Assembly (NCBI GenBank): GCA_007131745.1
Contig: SLPX01000331.1
Coordinates: 1-14,609 of the forward strand
DNA: 14,609 nt
Reading direction: 5' to 3'
From: Myxococcales bacterium
GTDB taxonomy: Bacteria; Myxococcota; Polyangia; HGW-17; SLPX01
In this document: positions 1 to 7,175 of the stretch, piece by piece
Numbering within the stretch: position 1 is the stretch's first letter
How the letters are laid out: each line of letters opens with the position of its first letter
Notes under the pieces: model-generated
Database searches by the model: none
Told to the model about the DNA's origin: nothing
Seen by the model: only the letters and a program-made list of their open reading frames with translations
Translations under genes and position numbers: made by a program

Positions 1-87
1 CTGATCTGTTCGCAGACCATGTCTCGCGATGTGGTTGATATTGTCCTCGTCCCAATCCGGTTCAAGGGAAGGAGTTGGCTTTTTCAT
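1..87 (-). CDS. BrnT-like toxin, second copy, cut by the window edge
   Basis: Reading the minus strand from the ATG at 87-85 gives 29 codons that run off the window. They are identical at the protein level to the first 29 residues of the complete toxin at 1882-1553, including the family signature WDEDNINHIARHG. Whether the rest of this gene and its antitoxin are intact lies outside the window. As in the right copy, the 15-20 bases before the ATG are T-rich and hold no Shine-Dalgarno sequence. If the off-window part is complete, the genome carries two near-identical toxin-antitoxin operons in tandem. Confidence 0.7.
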   Translation of the reverse strand, partial: MKKPTPSLEPDWDEDNINHIARHGLRTDQ

Positions 88-94
88 AAGAAAA

Positions 95-122
95 AAATAA
101 CGTAATTTTTTGATTACGTCAA
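95..122 (-). promoter_or_regulatory. Predicted promoter/operator of the left toxin copy
   Basis: On the minus strand there is TTGACG (122-117) and TTATTT (100-95), here separated by 16 bp. A perfect inverted repeat ACGTAA/TTACGT (100-105 and 114-119) overlaps both elements and is a plausible operator. The right copy has the same elements with 17-bp promoter spacing, so the one-base deletion in this copy changes both the promoter spacer and the operator spacer (8 instead of 9). Confidence 0.4.
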
Positions 123-217
123 GCCGAGCGACGGTTGCTCCAGGTTCGTTCACTGAAAAAGGAGCAAGTTTTTTGCAGTCCGCACGGATAGCTTCAGAAT
201 TCAAGTTCATGTACAGC

Positions 218-401
218 GTCTGATTCGAGAGCATTTCGTGGTTCCATTTTTTTTGAGGTGGATGAATATAATGGTAATATCCGGTCAAGTGTGAACGTTT
301 GTTCGTGTCGACAAAACCCATATCATAGCTGGATGTCCTGATCGACGAATGACAAACCCGTTCTTTTTCGCCATACTGAAAAGGATGGAAGGAGACGTGA
401 T
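218..401. other. Intergenic stretch between the left repeat and the DUF4160 gene
   Basis: I see no gene here. A TATAAT hexamer lies at 267-272, but no good -35 sits 16-18 bp upstream, so a promoter for the DUF4160/DUF2442 pair is possible and not demonstrated. A clear Shine-Dalgarno GGAG at 391-394 precedes the DUF4160 ATG. Confidence 0.4.
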
Positions 402-649
402 ATGCCGGTCATTGCAAGATTTTACGGAATCCTGATCAAGATGTACTTTCGCGAGCATGGCGTACCGCATTTCCATGCGATCTACGGCGAATTAACGGCG
501 TGTTTGAGGTGAGAACTCTCGAAATGATTGAAGGCGATCTGCCACAAAGGGCACAACGCCTGATACGCGAATGGGCCGAGCAATACCAAGGCGAACTCGA
601 GCGAATGTGGAAAACCCAAAATTACCAGAAACTTCCAGGGTTGGAATAG
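402..649 (+). pseudogene. DUF4160 family protein, frameshifted
   Basis: The ATG at 402 follows GGAG at 391-394 and starts MPVIARFYGILIKMYF...HGVPHFHAIYGE, the typical N-terminus of the short DUF4160 family (roughly 80 residues). This frame stops early at 510-512. One missing base near 500/501 (most simply a G in GCG-G-TGTTTGAGGTG) would restore the family sequence ...TA-V-FEVRTLEMIEGDLPQR... and continue to the TAG at 647-649, giving 82 residues. The remainder is therefore present in frame 2 with a single lesion. It stands three bases before the DUF2442 gene, a common pairing for these families; their joint function is not established, though toxin-antitoxin-like roles have been suggested. 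A sequencing or assembly error in a homopolymer is an alternative to true decay. Confidence 0.8.
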
Positions 650-652
650 AAC

Positions 653-955
653 ATGGCAAAAACCAAAGGATACCCGAAAATTCGAAGCGTCGAGCCGAGA
701 CCGGACAAGTTTATACGGGTGACGTTCGACAATGGCGTGAAAAAAGATTACGATTGTAGGCCGCTTCTCCAAAGTAAGGCATTCCAGCCACTACAAGACG
801 ACGCGATCTTCCGATGCGCACATGCTGATCCCCACGGCTATGGCGTCATCTGGAATGAAGAGATCGACCTCGCCGAGTCCGAGATCTGGCTCCACGGACG
901 CAGCGTCGAACAACCGGCTGGAGGAGACGCTGTAAGCCCCACGCCTCAGCCGTGA
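653..955 (+). CDS. DUF2442 domain protein
   Basis: A 100-residue protein. The family core is visible at about residues 7-80: YPKIRSVEPRPDKFIRVTF, NGVKKDYDCRPLL, then HGYGVIWNEEIDLAESEIW, which is the usual end of a DUF2442 domain. The last ~15 residues (VEQPAGGDAVSPTPQP) look unlike the family and run into the putative group II intron remnant, so the natural C-terminus may have been replaced when that element inserted. It starts three bases after the DUF4160 stop, so the two were probably co-translated. DUF2442 proteins often accompany DUF4160 proteins; no biochemical role can be read from the sequence. The stop codon at 953-955 overlaps the start of the intron-like block. Confidence 0.75.
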   Translation: MAKTKGYPKIRSVEPRPDKFIRVTFDNGVKKDYDCRPLLQSKAFQPLQDDAIFRCAHADPHGYGVIWNEEIDLAESEIWLHGRSVEQPAGGDAVSPTPQP

Positions 956-1276
956 CGATGGGCTGATAGAAGGAGACGATGACGGACTACCCTGGGGACA
1001 GCGAAGCTCAGAAACTCGGACGTGAAAGCGAGTCCCACGTTCAAGCAGAACTCGAATGGTAGAGCGGTTCTTCGTTGACGCAACCAGTGGTGTCGAATTG
1101 ACAGGTGTCGGAGCAAGCACTGCCAAACGTCCGAACGTATCGGAAAGGGACTATTAAACCCTCATGCTTGTGCCTTGTGACAAGAAACCTGTAACGAGAA
1201 CCGTCAAATCAGGACCTTGGGACCGGTAGACATGCCGAAAGCTCTGGGAACAAAAGATATGAGGCGGCTTATGCGC
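952..1276 (+). mobile_element. Remnant of a group II intron, 5' (domain I-IV) part, no RT ORF
   Basis: This stretch has no coding gene but reads like the 5' ribozyme part of a chloroplast-like bacterial group II intron. Recognisable blocks in order are GACAGCGAAGCTCAGAAAC, GAAAGCGAGTCCCACG, ATGGTAGAGC, GTCGGAGCAAGCACTGCC, GAAACCTGTAACGAGAACCG, GACATGCCGAAAGCTCTGGG and ATGAGGCGGCTTATGCGCC. Base pairing supports it: CTCG/CGAG inside GGGA/TCCC at about 1014-1043, and a GGCG/CGCC hairpin at 1264-1275. The sequence breaks off where the intron-encoded protein would normally begin, and no domain V or VI is present, so it is truncated and presumably inactive. The block recognition is from memory of the family, without a covariance search. 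The 5' boundary (between about 933 and 960) is uncertain. Confidence 0.55.
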
Positions 1277-1556
1277 CGGCTTCGCTTTTCTCCTCCTCTA
1301 TCCTTTCATGGAGCCACATCGCGATGAGTTGGGTATATGGTATGCCTTTTTGTCGAGCAACGCGTTTTAGCATGGCGAGATCAAACGGGTCCAGACGCAC
1401 AGAGACAGGCTGCCGCGGGGGTCGGGAAATCTCAAAAGGCTCTGCTTGTTCCAGTAAATACCGGACTTTTTCAGGGCTTTCCCCGGAAATGGAAACATCC
1501 CACTTGCAACCTTCTTTTTCGAGCCTTTTTCTGACTTTGTCGGGAAGTTTACTCAT
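1269..1556 (-). CDS. CopG-type antitoxin partnered with BrnT-like toxin
   Basis: A 95-residue protein. The C-terminal part (residues ~50-86, VSVRLDPFDLAMLKRVARQ then KGIPYTQLIAMWLHERI) is the ribbon-helix-helix signature of the CopG-type antitoxin family, which binds operator DNA and neutralises the toxin. Residues 1-49 are charged and probably form the toxin-contacting arm. The start ATG overlaps the toxin stop by four bases (ATGA, 1553-1556), so translation is coupled and the order is toxin first, as in brnTA. Autorepression through the inverted repeat upstream of the toxin is likely by analogy. The last codons (GCC GGC GCA TAA) lie in the GGCG/CGCC hairpin of the group II intron remnant, so the C-terminal end may come from that insertion. 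Confidence 0.82.
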   Translation of the reverse strand: MSKLPDKVRKRLEKEGCKWDVSISGESPEKVRYLLEQAEPFEISRPPRQPVSVRLDPFDLAMLKRVARQKGIPYTQLIAMWLHERIEEEKSEAGA

Positions 1557-1882
1557 GTTCTTGTCCTCTCAACTCTTCTTAAATAGGCATTCCTGGTAGA
1601 AGTTGACATGGGAAATGCGGTTACACATCGCCATATTCCGTATTCAGGGTACGGGGCAACAACTGCCTCAATGCATATTCCGGAAGCATCTGTGCCCCAT
1701 AAACGGTATCGATATTCGACACCGGAACCGCGTTTTTTCTTGTTTTCCATGGCAAGGGTTGGGAGAGGCCCCTCGCCGTAATATACCTCTTCAACCTGAT
1801 CTGTTCGCAGACCATGTCTCGCGATGTGGTTGATATTGTCCTCGTCCCAATCCGGTTCAAGGGAAGGAGTTGGCTTTTTCAT
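1553..1882 (-). CDS. brnT: BrnT-like ribonuclease toxin
   Basis: A 109-residue protein, close to the usual BrnT length. The N-terminal family motif WDEDNINHIARHG is at residues 12-24, followed by VEEVYYG. A central strand pair (EYRYRLWGTD, GICIEAVV) and a C-terminal WRCVTAFPMS...RNAYLRR segment follow, matching the BrnT beta-sheet core and final helix. BrnT proteins are RelE-fold RNases that arrest translation; this activity is family knowledge, not shown here. The only plausible start is the ATG at 1882-1880: in-frame TAA stops it further upstream and no SD is present. With the predicted -10 ending about 8 bases before, the mRNA may be leaderless. It is divergent from secA, and residues 1-29 are duplicated at the left window edge. 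Confidence 0.8.
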   Translation of the reverse strand: MKKPTPSLEPDWDEDNINHIARHGLRTDQVEEVYYGEGPLPTLAMENKKKRGSGVEYRYRLWGTDASGICIEAVVAPYPEYGIWRCVTAFPMSTSTRNAYLRRVERTRT

Positions 1883-1889
1883 AAGAAAA

Positions 1890-1918
1890 AAATAACGTAA
1901 TTTTTTAGATTACGTCAA
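1890..1918 (-). promoter_or_regulatory. Predicted promoter/operator of the toxin-antitoxin operon
   Basis: Minus strand TTGACG (1918-1913), 17-bp spacer, TTATTT (1895-1890). A perfect ACGTAA/TTACGT inverted repeat (1895-1900 and 1910-1915, spacer 9, centre 1905) sits across the promoter, where a ribbon-helix-helix antitoxin would block polymerase. The predicted start of transcription falls at or just before the toxin ATG (1882), implying a very short or absent leader. The -10 is a weak match. Confidence 0.45.
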
Positions 1919-1930
1919 GCCGAGCGACGG

Positions 1931-1970
1931 TTGCTCCAGGTTCGTTCACTGAAAAAGGAGCAAACTTTTT
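1931..1970 (+). terminator. Possible terminator-like hairpin with T-run (also at 135-174)
   Basis: TTGCTCC (1931-1937) pairs with GGAGCAA (1957-1963) across a 19-base loop and is followed on the plus strand by ACTTTTT. The left repeat carries the same stem (135-141 and 161-167) followed by a T-run of six. The 7-bp stem and long loop make it a weak terminator; it could stop plus-strand read-through into secA, or simply be part of the repeat. Confidence 0.3.
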
Positions 1971-2063
1971 CGCAGTTACCAAGGAGAGCTTCAGAATTCA
2001 ACTCCATGTACAGCTATTTCTTAACGGAAAAGGTTATCAGGCGAAAAGAGACGCACTCTTTTC

Positions 2064-2095
2064 GGCCGGGCTTGACAAGCCATGGACATCCGGCC
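2064..2095 (+). promoter_or_regulatory. Hairpin in the secA leader region
   Basis: GGCCGG (2064-2069) pairs with CCGGCC (2090-2095), and inside it GCTT/AAGC (2070-2073 and 2077-2080) forms a small second stem. It lies about 40 bases before the secA start and contains a TTGACA hexamer (2072-2077) that has no good -10 at 17-18 bp. It could be a leader-RNA structure or overlap the promoter. I see no SecM-like arrest peptide gene upstream. Confidence 0.35.
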
Positions 2096-2123
2096 AAACC
2101 TTTCTGCTAAGAGTTGGTTTTTT

Positions 2124-2129
2124 AAGGAG
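2124..2129 (+). promoter_or_regulatory. Ribosome binding site that fixes the secA start
   Basis: AAGGAG is six bases before the ATG at 2136 (AAGGAGAACACTATG). The in-frame ATG at 2082 has no such site and would add 18 residues unlike any SecA N-terminus. Confidence 0.85.
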
Positions 2130-2135
2130 AACACT

Positions 2136-5100
2136 ATGGACGTAGTAAAAGCGGTTACCACCGTGTTTGGAACAAAGTACGAAAGGGAAATGAAGAAGTT
2201 GCTCCCTCTCGTACATAAGATAAACGAGTTGGAGCCTACCTACCAGAAGATGAGCGATTTCAGGCTCAGGGATCAAACCCGGCGTTTCAGGGAGAGGTTG
2301 GCCAGGGGCGCAACCCTTGATGATATTCTGGTCGAGGCGTTCGCTGTTGCGAGGGAGGCGGCGGTCAGGGCACTGAAGATGCGTCCTTTTGATGTTCAGC
2401 TTATAGGCGGCATTGTCCTTCACAACGGAACCATAGCTGAAATGAAAACGGGTGAGGGAAAGACGCTGGTTGCAGCGCTGCCGCTGTACTTGAACGCTCT
2501 CGCCGGACGCGGTTGTCACTTGGTGACGGTAAACGACTACCTGGCAAAGAGGGATGCGGAATGGATGGGGCAGATATACCGGTTCCTGGGCATGACGGTA
2601 GGGAACATAGTCCACGGGCTTACCGATCGGCAGCGACAGAAAGCTTACCGTTCCGACATCACCTATGGCACGAATCATGAATTCGGGTTCGATTACCTTC
2701 GGGACAACATGAAGGACTCGATTGAACAGTATGTTCATCGCCTTTTGCCCGAAAACGAGCGGACCGAGAAAAACAAACTTTTTAACTACTGTATTGTTGA
2801 CGAGGTGGATTCGGTTTTGATCGACGAGGCTCGGACGCCGCTGATCATCTCCGGCCCGGCCCAGGAGGCGGCGGATCTGTATTTGAAGGTCAACGAAGTC
2901 GTGCGCGGCTTGAAGCGGGATGTCGACTATACGGTTGATGAGAAGGCTCATAGCGTTAGCTTGACCGACCAAGGGGTGGAGCGGGTGGAGAGGCGGCTTC
3001 GCATCGGTAACTTGTATGATCCGAGAAATTTAGACTGGCTGCATCACGTGAACCAGGCTTTGAGGGCGCACAATCTCTACAAGCGTGACGTAAACTACCT
3101 GGTTGAAGAGGGGAAGGTAGTCATTGTTGATGAGCATACCGGAAGAAAGCTTCCCGGCCGGCGCTGGTCGGACGGGTTGCACCAAGCGGTGGAAGCGAAG
3201 GAGGGGCTGAAGCCTGAAGAGGAAAACCAGACGCTCGCCACGGTGACTTATCAGAACTATTTCAGGATGTACAAGAAGCTTGCCGGGATGACCGGAACGG
3301 CTGAGACCGAGGCAGAAGAGTTTCACAAGATTTACAAGCTGGAGGTCATGGTAATTCCCACCAATGTGCCTTGCATACGAGCCGACCATGACGACGTGAT
3401 TTACAAGACGGAAGAGGGTAAGCTCCAAGCGGTGGTGGAAGAAATTATCGACGCTCAGAAGAGGGGGCAGCCCACTCTCGTGGGTACGATATCAGTGGAG
3501 AAGACAGAAGAGATTTCGCGGCGGTTGAGACGAAAAAAGATCAAACATGAAGTCTTGAATGCGAAAAACCACGGGCGTGAAGCGACCATTGTGGCCCAGG
3601 CGGGAGCGAGCGGCGCGGTTACGATAGCGACTAATATGGCGGGGCGGGGTACAGACATCATTCTGGGCGGCAACCCGGATTTTCTGGCCGAGATGGAAAC
3701 GGATCCGGTGAGCGAACCGGAAAAGTTCGAGAAGGTACATGAAAAATTCCGGAAGAAATGCGCGGAGGACAAGCAAAGAGTTCTGTCAGCCGGGGGGTTG
3801 CACATTCTCGGCACCGAGCGTCACGAAGCAAGGCGCATAGACAACCAGCTTCGGGGGCGAGCCGGGAGGCAGGGCGACCCGGGCAGTTCCCGTTTTTACC
3901 TGAGCCTTGAAGACGATCTCATGCGGATATTCGGAGGAGATCGCCTCAACAAGATCATGGAATGGGCGCGGATGCCGGAAGATGTGCCCATAGAGCATCC
4001 ATGGGTAAACAAATCCATCGAGAGAGCGCAGAAGCAGGTCGAGGGTCACAATTTCGACATAAGGAAGAATCTTCTCGAATACGATAACGTGATGAACCAC
4101 CAGCGGCTTGCCGTGTACTCCCTTAGAAGGCAGGTTCTGGAAGGAAGGTATGTTCCGGAACTCTCCGAGACGGAAATAAAAGCGGGAAAGAGAGGCAAGC
4201 CCCCGAAAAAATCCGGGAAATGGACGGTGGAGTTGCTTTCGGACAAGGTCAGGCCGTGGGTTACAAGGCTCATCGACAAGGTGTACACCGCTGAACCGGA
4301 CGGACTGCCGAGTCCTGAAACGCTTACTCACCTTCTTTATCGTTACTTCGGAGCAAAAGTCGAACTCGAGGAGGAGGTCAAGGACGAGGAGCAGTGCAAG
4401 GAAAAGGCGACAAGGGAGGTGGCTGCTTCGCTTGTGCAGCAACGTGAAAGGTTGTTGGATTTGGCATATGAGCTTGTTGTCAAGCAGGTGGAAATGTATT
4501 GCCCGCCCGAAAAGCACCTTGACGACTGGGATCAGTCCGCGATGGAGGACGCTGTCTACCAGGTGTTCGATGTATATGTCGACGGTCTTGAATGGCTGGC
4601 GAACCGCAAGGAAATTGAGGCCGCTGTTAAGGATGTATACAAGCTGGGCGGCAACAGGTTCAATTTTGCAAGAGTGGAGAGCATAGTCAGGGAAATCATG
4701 GACGAGCACATGGAGGCTGATCTGGATCCTGACGAGTGGGACATGGAGAAATTCCACAACGCGGTATCAACGGAACTGGGTCTTAAGAAGACCCGTTTCG
4801 AGGATATACATTCCCGCGAAAGCATTGAAGCTGAAATAATGGATCTCATCGCTGAACGACAGGATCCCGAAGAACTCAGAAACCGTATCACGAGGGAGGT
4901 GAAGAAGCTTGCTTCCAGGCTGAAACAATACGGTGCGGAACTCCTCGGAACGGACTTTGACGGCTGGATGGGGGAGATGCTGGATGAATACTGTCCGATG
5001 GATGAACCGCCGACATCTTGGGAACTGGATGGTCTTGCAGATGAGGTTCGTAACCGTCTGAATCGCCCGGAGGACGGAATATTGCACCTGGCTGAATCGG

Positions 5101-7163
5101 ACGCGGTTGCGGACCGTGTCTATCGGAGTGTCGAGAGATTTGTTGGGTTGGCGGACCAGATGGACGACCTTGCCGTATCTCAGGAAGCCACCCCGCGTTT
5201 TCTGAATGAGTATTGTCCCAGTTGGGATATGGAAAAATTAAAGGAGAGCATCGAAGCCAGGTTGGGTTTGAAACTTGAGATAGATGAACAAACGGAACGT
5301 TCGGAAGTATTCGATGATATCTATGAGAAAGCATCCAGGAATCTGGATCGAAAGAGGATCTTGGCCAGGTTGCGAGATCTGGTACATGAAGAGTTGCTTG
5401 ACAGGCTGGGCGTCGCGCCGCCTTCGGATCTGAATGACAAGCTCCAATCGCTCATGGACACCCATATCGCCGCGGATAAGCCGATTGACAAATGGACCCA
5501 TGAACAACTTTGCCGGGAAACGGTATTGTGGTTGTCAGGTGAAACAAATGAAGAAGAAGTGGATATGCGTGCGGCCGAAACCTTGTATTCATTCGTGCCC
5601 GTGGCCAAGCACCATGTGACCGTTGCTCGTTTTTTGGAAATCGTAAACTCACTCGTCCATATAGCTTGCCCGTCACGTAAGCCGGCGGAGACTTGGGATT
5701 TGGACGGATTGGCCAAGAGGGTGAGACAGGCTTTTTTCGTCCGAGTGTCCGGACTTGAATCCGTTCTTTCGACTTCACGGATGAAAGATCTTTGCGTGCA
5801 ACAGGCGCATAGTCATCCGGAAGAAATTGGAAAGTTGGTGGAAAAGCACTGTCCGCCCGACAAGTCGGTAGCCGGATGGCGTATCGACGCGCTGTTGAAA
5901 GATGCCGAAGCCCTTGGAGAGGATGTTTCGGGAGCGACATGGGTAGCCGACCATGTTGAGATTCGGAAGCATATCGACCGGATGATCAAGCTTGCAGCGC
6001 AAAAGCGCGAGGAGTGGCGACACCCGGACAAGCTTCCCGGCCTGATAAACGAAAAGATGGCGCATTATTGCCCGGCCTGGGATGTGACCGGCCTGATAAA
6101 AGAGCTGGAGAGAAAGACGAGAAAGACCGTGAAGATGAGTCCGGAAGCGCCGGCCTCCCGGGAAGAACTTTGGTCCAGGACGAAAGAGGCGCTTCAAGAA
6201 ACAGGGATTTCAGCGGAACGGGTACAGGAATACCTGGAATCGACCCTACCTCGGTATTGTCCGGCATGGAATCAAAAGGGACTTGAGTACTGGATTTCCA
6301 GCCCTCTGGAGGTCACTGTTGACTTGAGTTCGGTGGATCCGGGGGCTTCCGTGGAGGAGTTGATCGATGCAGCGGAAAAGAAGGTGCTTTCAACCCAAGC
6401 TCGAAAGACGCTCACATCCTTCCAAAAAGAGGTGATAGCAGAGCAGGTAAACAGGCATCATTACGGTTCGGAAGGGCCGCGTTGGGATTTGACCGGGTTG
6501 GTGGACTCGCTGGAAGAGATTTTTTGTGAAAGGTTCGAAGACATCCCGGAATTGAAAACCCACAGGGAAATCAACAAGAGACTTCTTGGAATTGCGCTTG
6601 CCCATGTTGGGGGCTGGGACAAGGGACTGAGCCTCGAAAGGCGGCTGTGGGTATTCCGGCATCTCTATCTCGAAGAGATAGATGATCAGTGGATCGAGCA
6701 CTTGAAGGCGATGGACCATCTTCGGGAAGGCATCGGTTTGCGCGGCTACGGTCAGAGGGATCCCAAGATCGAGTACCAGCGCGAAGGATTCGCGATGTTC
6801 GATGCGATGATGCGGAGGATCCAGGAAAACGTGGCGTCGAACGTTTTCCGAGTGCGGATCGAGGAAAAGGAAGACGATTTGCCCGAGTTTGAACATAAAC
6901 GCAGGCGGATGCAGTTTCTCCACAGGTCGGCGCCGACCGCGGGCGGAACGCCGGCTACAAGGGAACGACCCAAGACCGTGCGGAGAAGCACGCGCAAGGT
7001 GGGACCCAATGAACCCTGTCCGTGCGGCAGTGGACAGAAATACAAGAAGTGCCACATGCAGAAAGACAAGGCAGCGGAAAGGCGCGGGGAGCTTCCATCT
7101 TGGGCGCAGGCCGAATCCGCCGCAAGAAAAGATCCAAAGAACAAGAAATCGGCCGAGAACTGA
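2136..7163 (+). CDS. secA: Preprotein translocase ATPase SecA with a greatly expanded helical wing domain
   Basis: A 1675-residue SecA, against ~830-1000 usually. SecA is the cytoplasmic ATPase motor that pushes unfolded preproteins through SecYEG. Motor parts are intact: Q-motif MRPFDVQ (82-88), Walker A MKTGEGKT (103-110), DEVD (222-225) with [13 protein letters not shown], the preprotein cross-linking domain (~227-370), motif III GMTGTA (384-389), [14 protein letters not shown] (499-512), and arginine-finger region [15 protein letters not shown] (571-585). The scaffold helix begins at ~615-670 and resumes at ~1501-1560 ([31 protein letters not shown]). The C-terminal zinc finger [13 protein letters not shown] (C1628, C1630, C1639, H1640), which binds SecB or ribosomes in other species, is complete. 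Between the two scaffold parts, where a ~90-120-residue helical wing is normal, lie about 800 residues with ten wing-like repeats (separate entry). The frame is open throughout with no stop or shift, so the expansion is maintained. It appears to be the only secA in view and is monocistronic here, convergent with the kinase gene 12 bp downstream. Confidence 0.97.
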   Translation: MDVVKAVTTVFGTKYEREMKKLLPLVHKINELEPTYQKMSDFRLRDQTRRFRERLARGATLDDILVEAFAVAREAAVRALKMRPFDVQLIGGIVLHNGTIAEMKTGEGKTLVAALPLYLNALAGRGCHLVTVNDYLAKRDAEWMGQIYRFLGMTVGNIVHGLTDRQRQKAYRSDITYGTNHEFGFDYLRDNMKDSIEQYVHRLLPENERTEKNKLFNYCIVDEVDSVLIDEARTPLIISGPAQEAADLYLKVNEVVRGLKRDVDYTVDEKAHSVSLTDQGVERVERRLRIGNLYDPRNLDWLHHVNQALRAHNLYKRDVNYLVEEGKVVIVDEHTGRKLPGRRWSDGLHQAVEAKEGLKPEEENQTLATVTYQNYFRMYKKLAGMTGTAETEAEEFHKIYKLEVMVIPTNVPCIRADHDDVIYKTEEGKLQAVVEEIIDAQKRGQPTLVGTISVEKTEEISRRLRRKKIKHEVLNAKNHGREATIVAQAGASGAVTIATNMAGRGTDIILGGNPDFLAEMETDPVSEPEKFEKVHEKFRKKCAEDKQRVLSAGGLHILGTERHEARRIDNQLRGRAGRQGDPGSSRFYLSLEDDLMRIFGGDRLNKIMEWARMPEDVPIEHPWVNKSIERAQKQVEGHNFDIRKNLLEYDNVMNHQRLAVYSLRRQVLEGRYVPELSETEIKAGKRGKPPKKSGKWTVELLSDKVRPWVTRLIDKVYTAEPDGLPSPETLTHLLYRYFGAKVELEEEVKDEEQCKEKATREVAASLVQQRERLLDLAYELVVKQVEMYCPPEKHLDDWDQSAMEDAVYQVFDVYVDGLEWLANRKEIEAAVKDVYKLGGNRFNFARVESIVREIMDEHMEADLDPDEWDMEKFHNAVSTELGLKKTRFEDIHSRESIEAEIMDLIAERQDPEELRNRITREVKKLASRLKQYGAELLGTDFDGWMGEMLDEYCPMDEPPTSWELDGLADEVRNRLNRPEDGILHLAESDAVADRVYRSVERFVGLADQMDDLAVSQEATPRFLNEYCPSWDMEKLKESIEARLGLKLEIDEQTERSEVFDDIYEKASRNLDRKRILARLRDLVHEELLDRLGVAPPSDLNDKLQSLMDTHIAADKPIDKWTHEQLCRETVLWLSGETNEEEVDMRAAETLYSFVPVAKHHVTVARFLEIVNSLVHIACPSRKPAETWDLDGLAKRVRQAFFVRVSGLESVLSTSRMKDLCVQQAHSHPEEIGKLVEKHCPPDKSVAGWRIDALLKDAEALGEDVSGATWVADHVEIRKHIDRMIKLAAQKREEWRHPDKLPGLINEKMAHYCPAWDVTGLIKELERKTRKTVKMSPEAPASREELWSRTKEALQETGISAERVQEYLESTLPRYCPAWNQKGLEYWISSPLEVTVDLSSVDPGASVEELIDAAEKKVLSTQARKTLTSFQKEVIAEQVNRHHYGSEGPRWDLTGLVDSLEEIFCERFEDIPELKTHREINKRLLGIALAHVGGWDKGLSLERRLWVFRHLYLEEIDDQWIEHLKAMDHLREGIGLRGYGQRDPKIEYQREGFAMFDAMMRRIQENVASNVFRVRIEEKEDDLPEFEHKRRRMQFLHRSAPTAGGTPATRERPKTVRRSTRKVGPNEPCPCGSGQKYKKCHMQKDKAAERRGELPSWAQAESAARKDPKNKKSAEN
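4494..6524 (+). repeat. Ten diverged helical-wing-type repeats inside SecA
   Basis: SecA residues ~787-1463. Each unit ends in a motif of the form [YH]-C-P, 1-8 residues, W-[DENRT], then an amphipathic L..L helix, and is linked by a charged helical stretch. The key Trp is at residues 798, 868, 962, 1030, 1120, 1187, 1248, 1315, 1378 and 1450, with intervals of 70, 94, 68, 90, 67, 61, 67, 63 and 72. A Cys-Pro pair precedes it in seven units (789, 953, 1027, 1178, 1239, 1312, 1375). Examples are [58 protein letters not shown] and [10 protein letters not shown]. Ordinary SecA proteins carry one such W-D-L-x-G-L element in the helical wing, so the array is most simply repeated duplication of that element. 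The copies are diverged at DNA level, so the expansion is not recent. Confidence 0.85.
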
Positions 7164-7175
7164 TTTGTTTCAGTT

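Larger units (their letters stand above)
1..217. repeat. Left copy of a ~217-bp direct repeat (toxin 5' end plus promoter)
   Basis: Positions 1-167 match 1796-1963 almost perfectly; the only difference I see is one base missing after the T-run near 111. From 168 to 217 the match continues at reduced identity, sharing blocks such as GCTTCAGAATTCAA and CATGTACAGC, and then stops. Both copies lie in the same orientation, so this is a tandem-type duplication with about 1.58 kb between copies. The window starts inside the repeat, so the true left end is unknown. The content is the first 29 codons of a BrnT-like toxin gene (minus strand) and its upstream region. Confidence 0.93.
1796..2014. repeat. 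Right copy of the ~217-bp direct repeat
   Basis: Matches 1-217 in the same orientation. Identity is essentially complete from 1796 to 1963 with one extra A at 1907, then drops but is recognisable up to CATGTACAGC ending at 2014. The block of full identity ends exactly at the right arm of the TTGCTCC/GGAGCAA inverted repeat. It holds the first 29 codons of the toxin gene and the divergent promoter region. Confidence 0.93.

Noticed and set aside
653..955. Alternative reading frame at 571-759 and minus-strand ORF at 1126-791
   Set aside because: They overlap the recognisable DUF4160/DUF2442 frames and show no family features.
2082..2135. In-frame upstream ATG extending SecA by 18 residues
   Set aside because: No Shine-Dalgarno, and the extension is unlike SecA; AAGGAG before the ATG at 2136 is decisive.
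1931..2135. A SecM-like arrest peptide gene upstream of secA
   Set aside because: No open frame with a ribosome site and a proline-rich arrest motif is present between 1883 and 2135.
2037..2972. Long minus-strand ORFs antisense to secA (also 3786-4757 and others)
   Set aside because: They oppose an unmistakable SecA frame, have no ribosome site and no recognisable domain; they are frame shadows.
4494..6524. SecA expansion as an intein or inserted mobile gene
   Set aside because: No intein splice motifs or independent enzyme domain; the inserted sequence is made of units resembling SecA's own wing.
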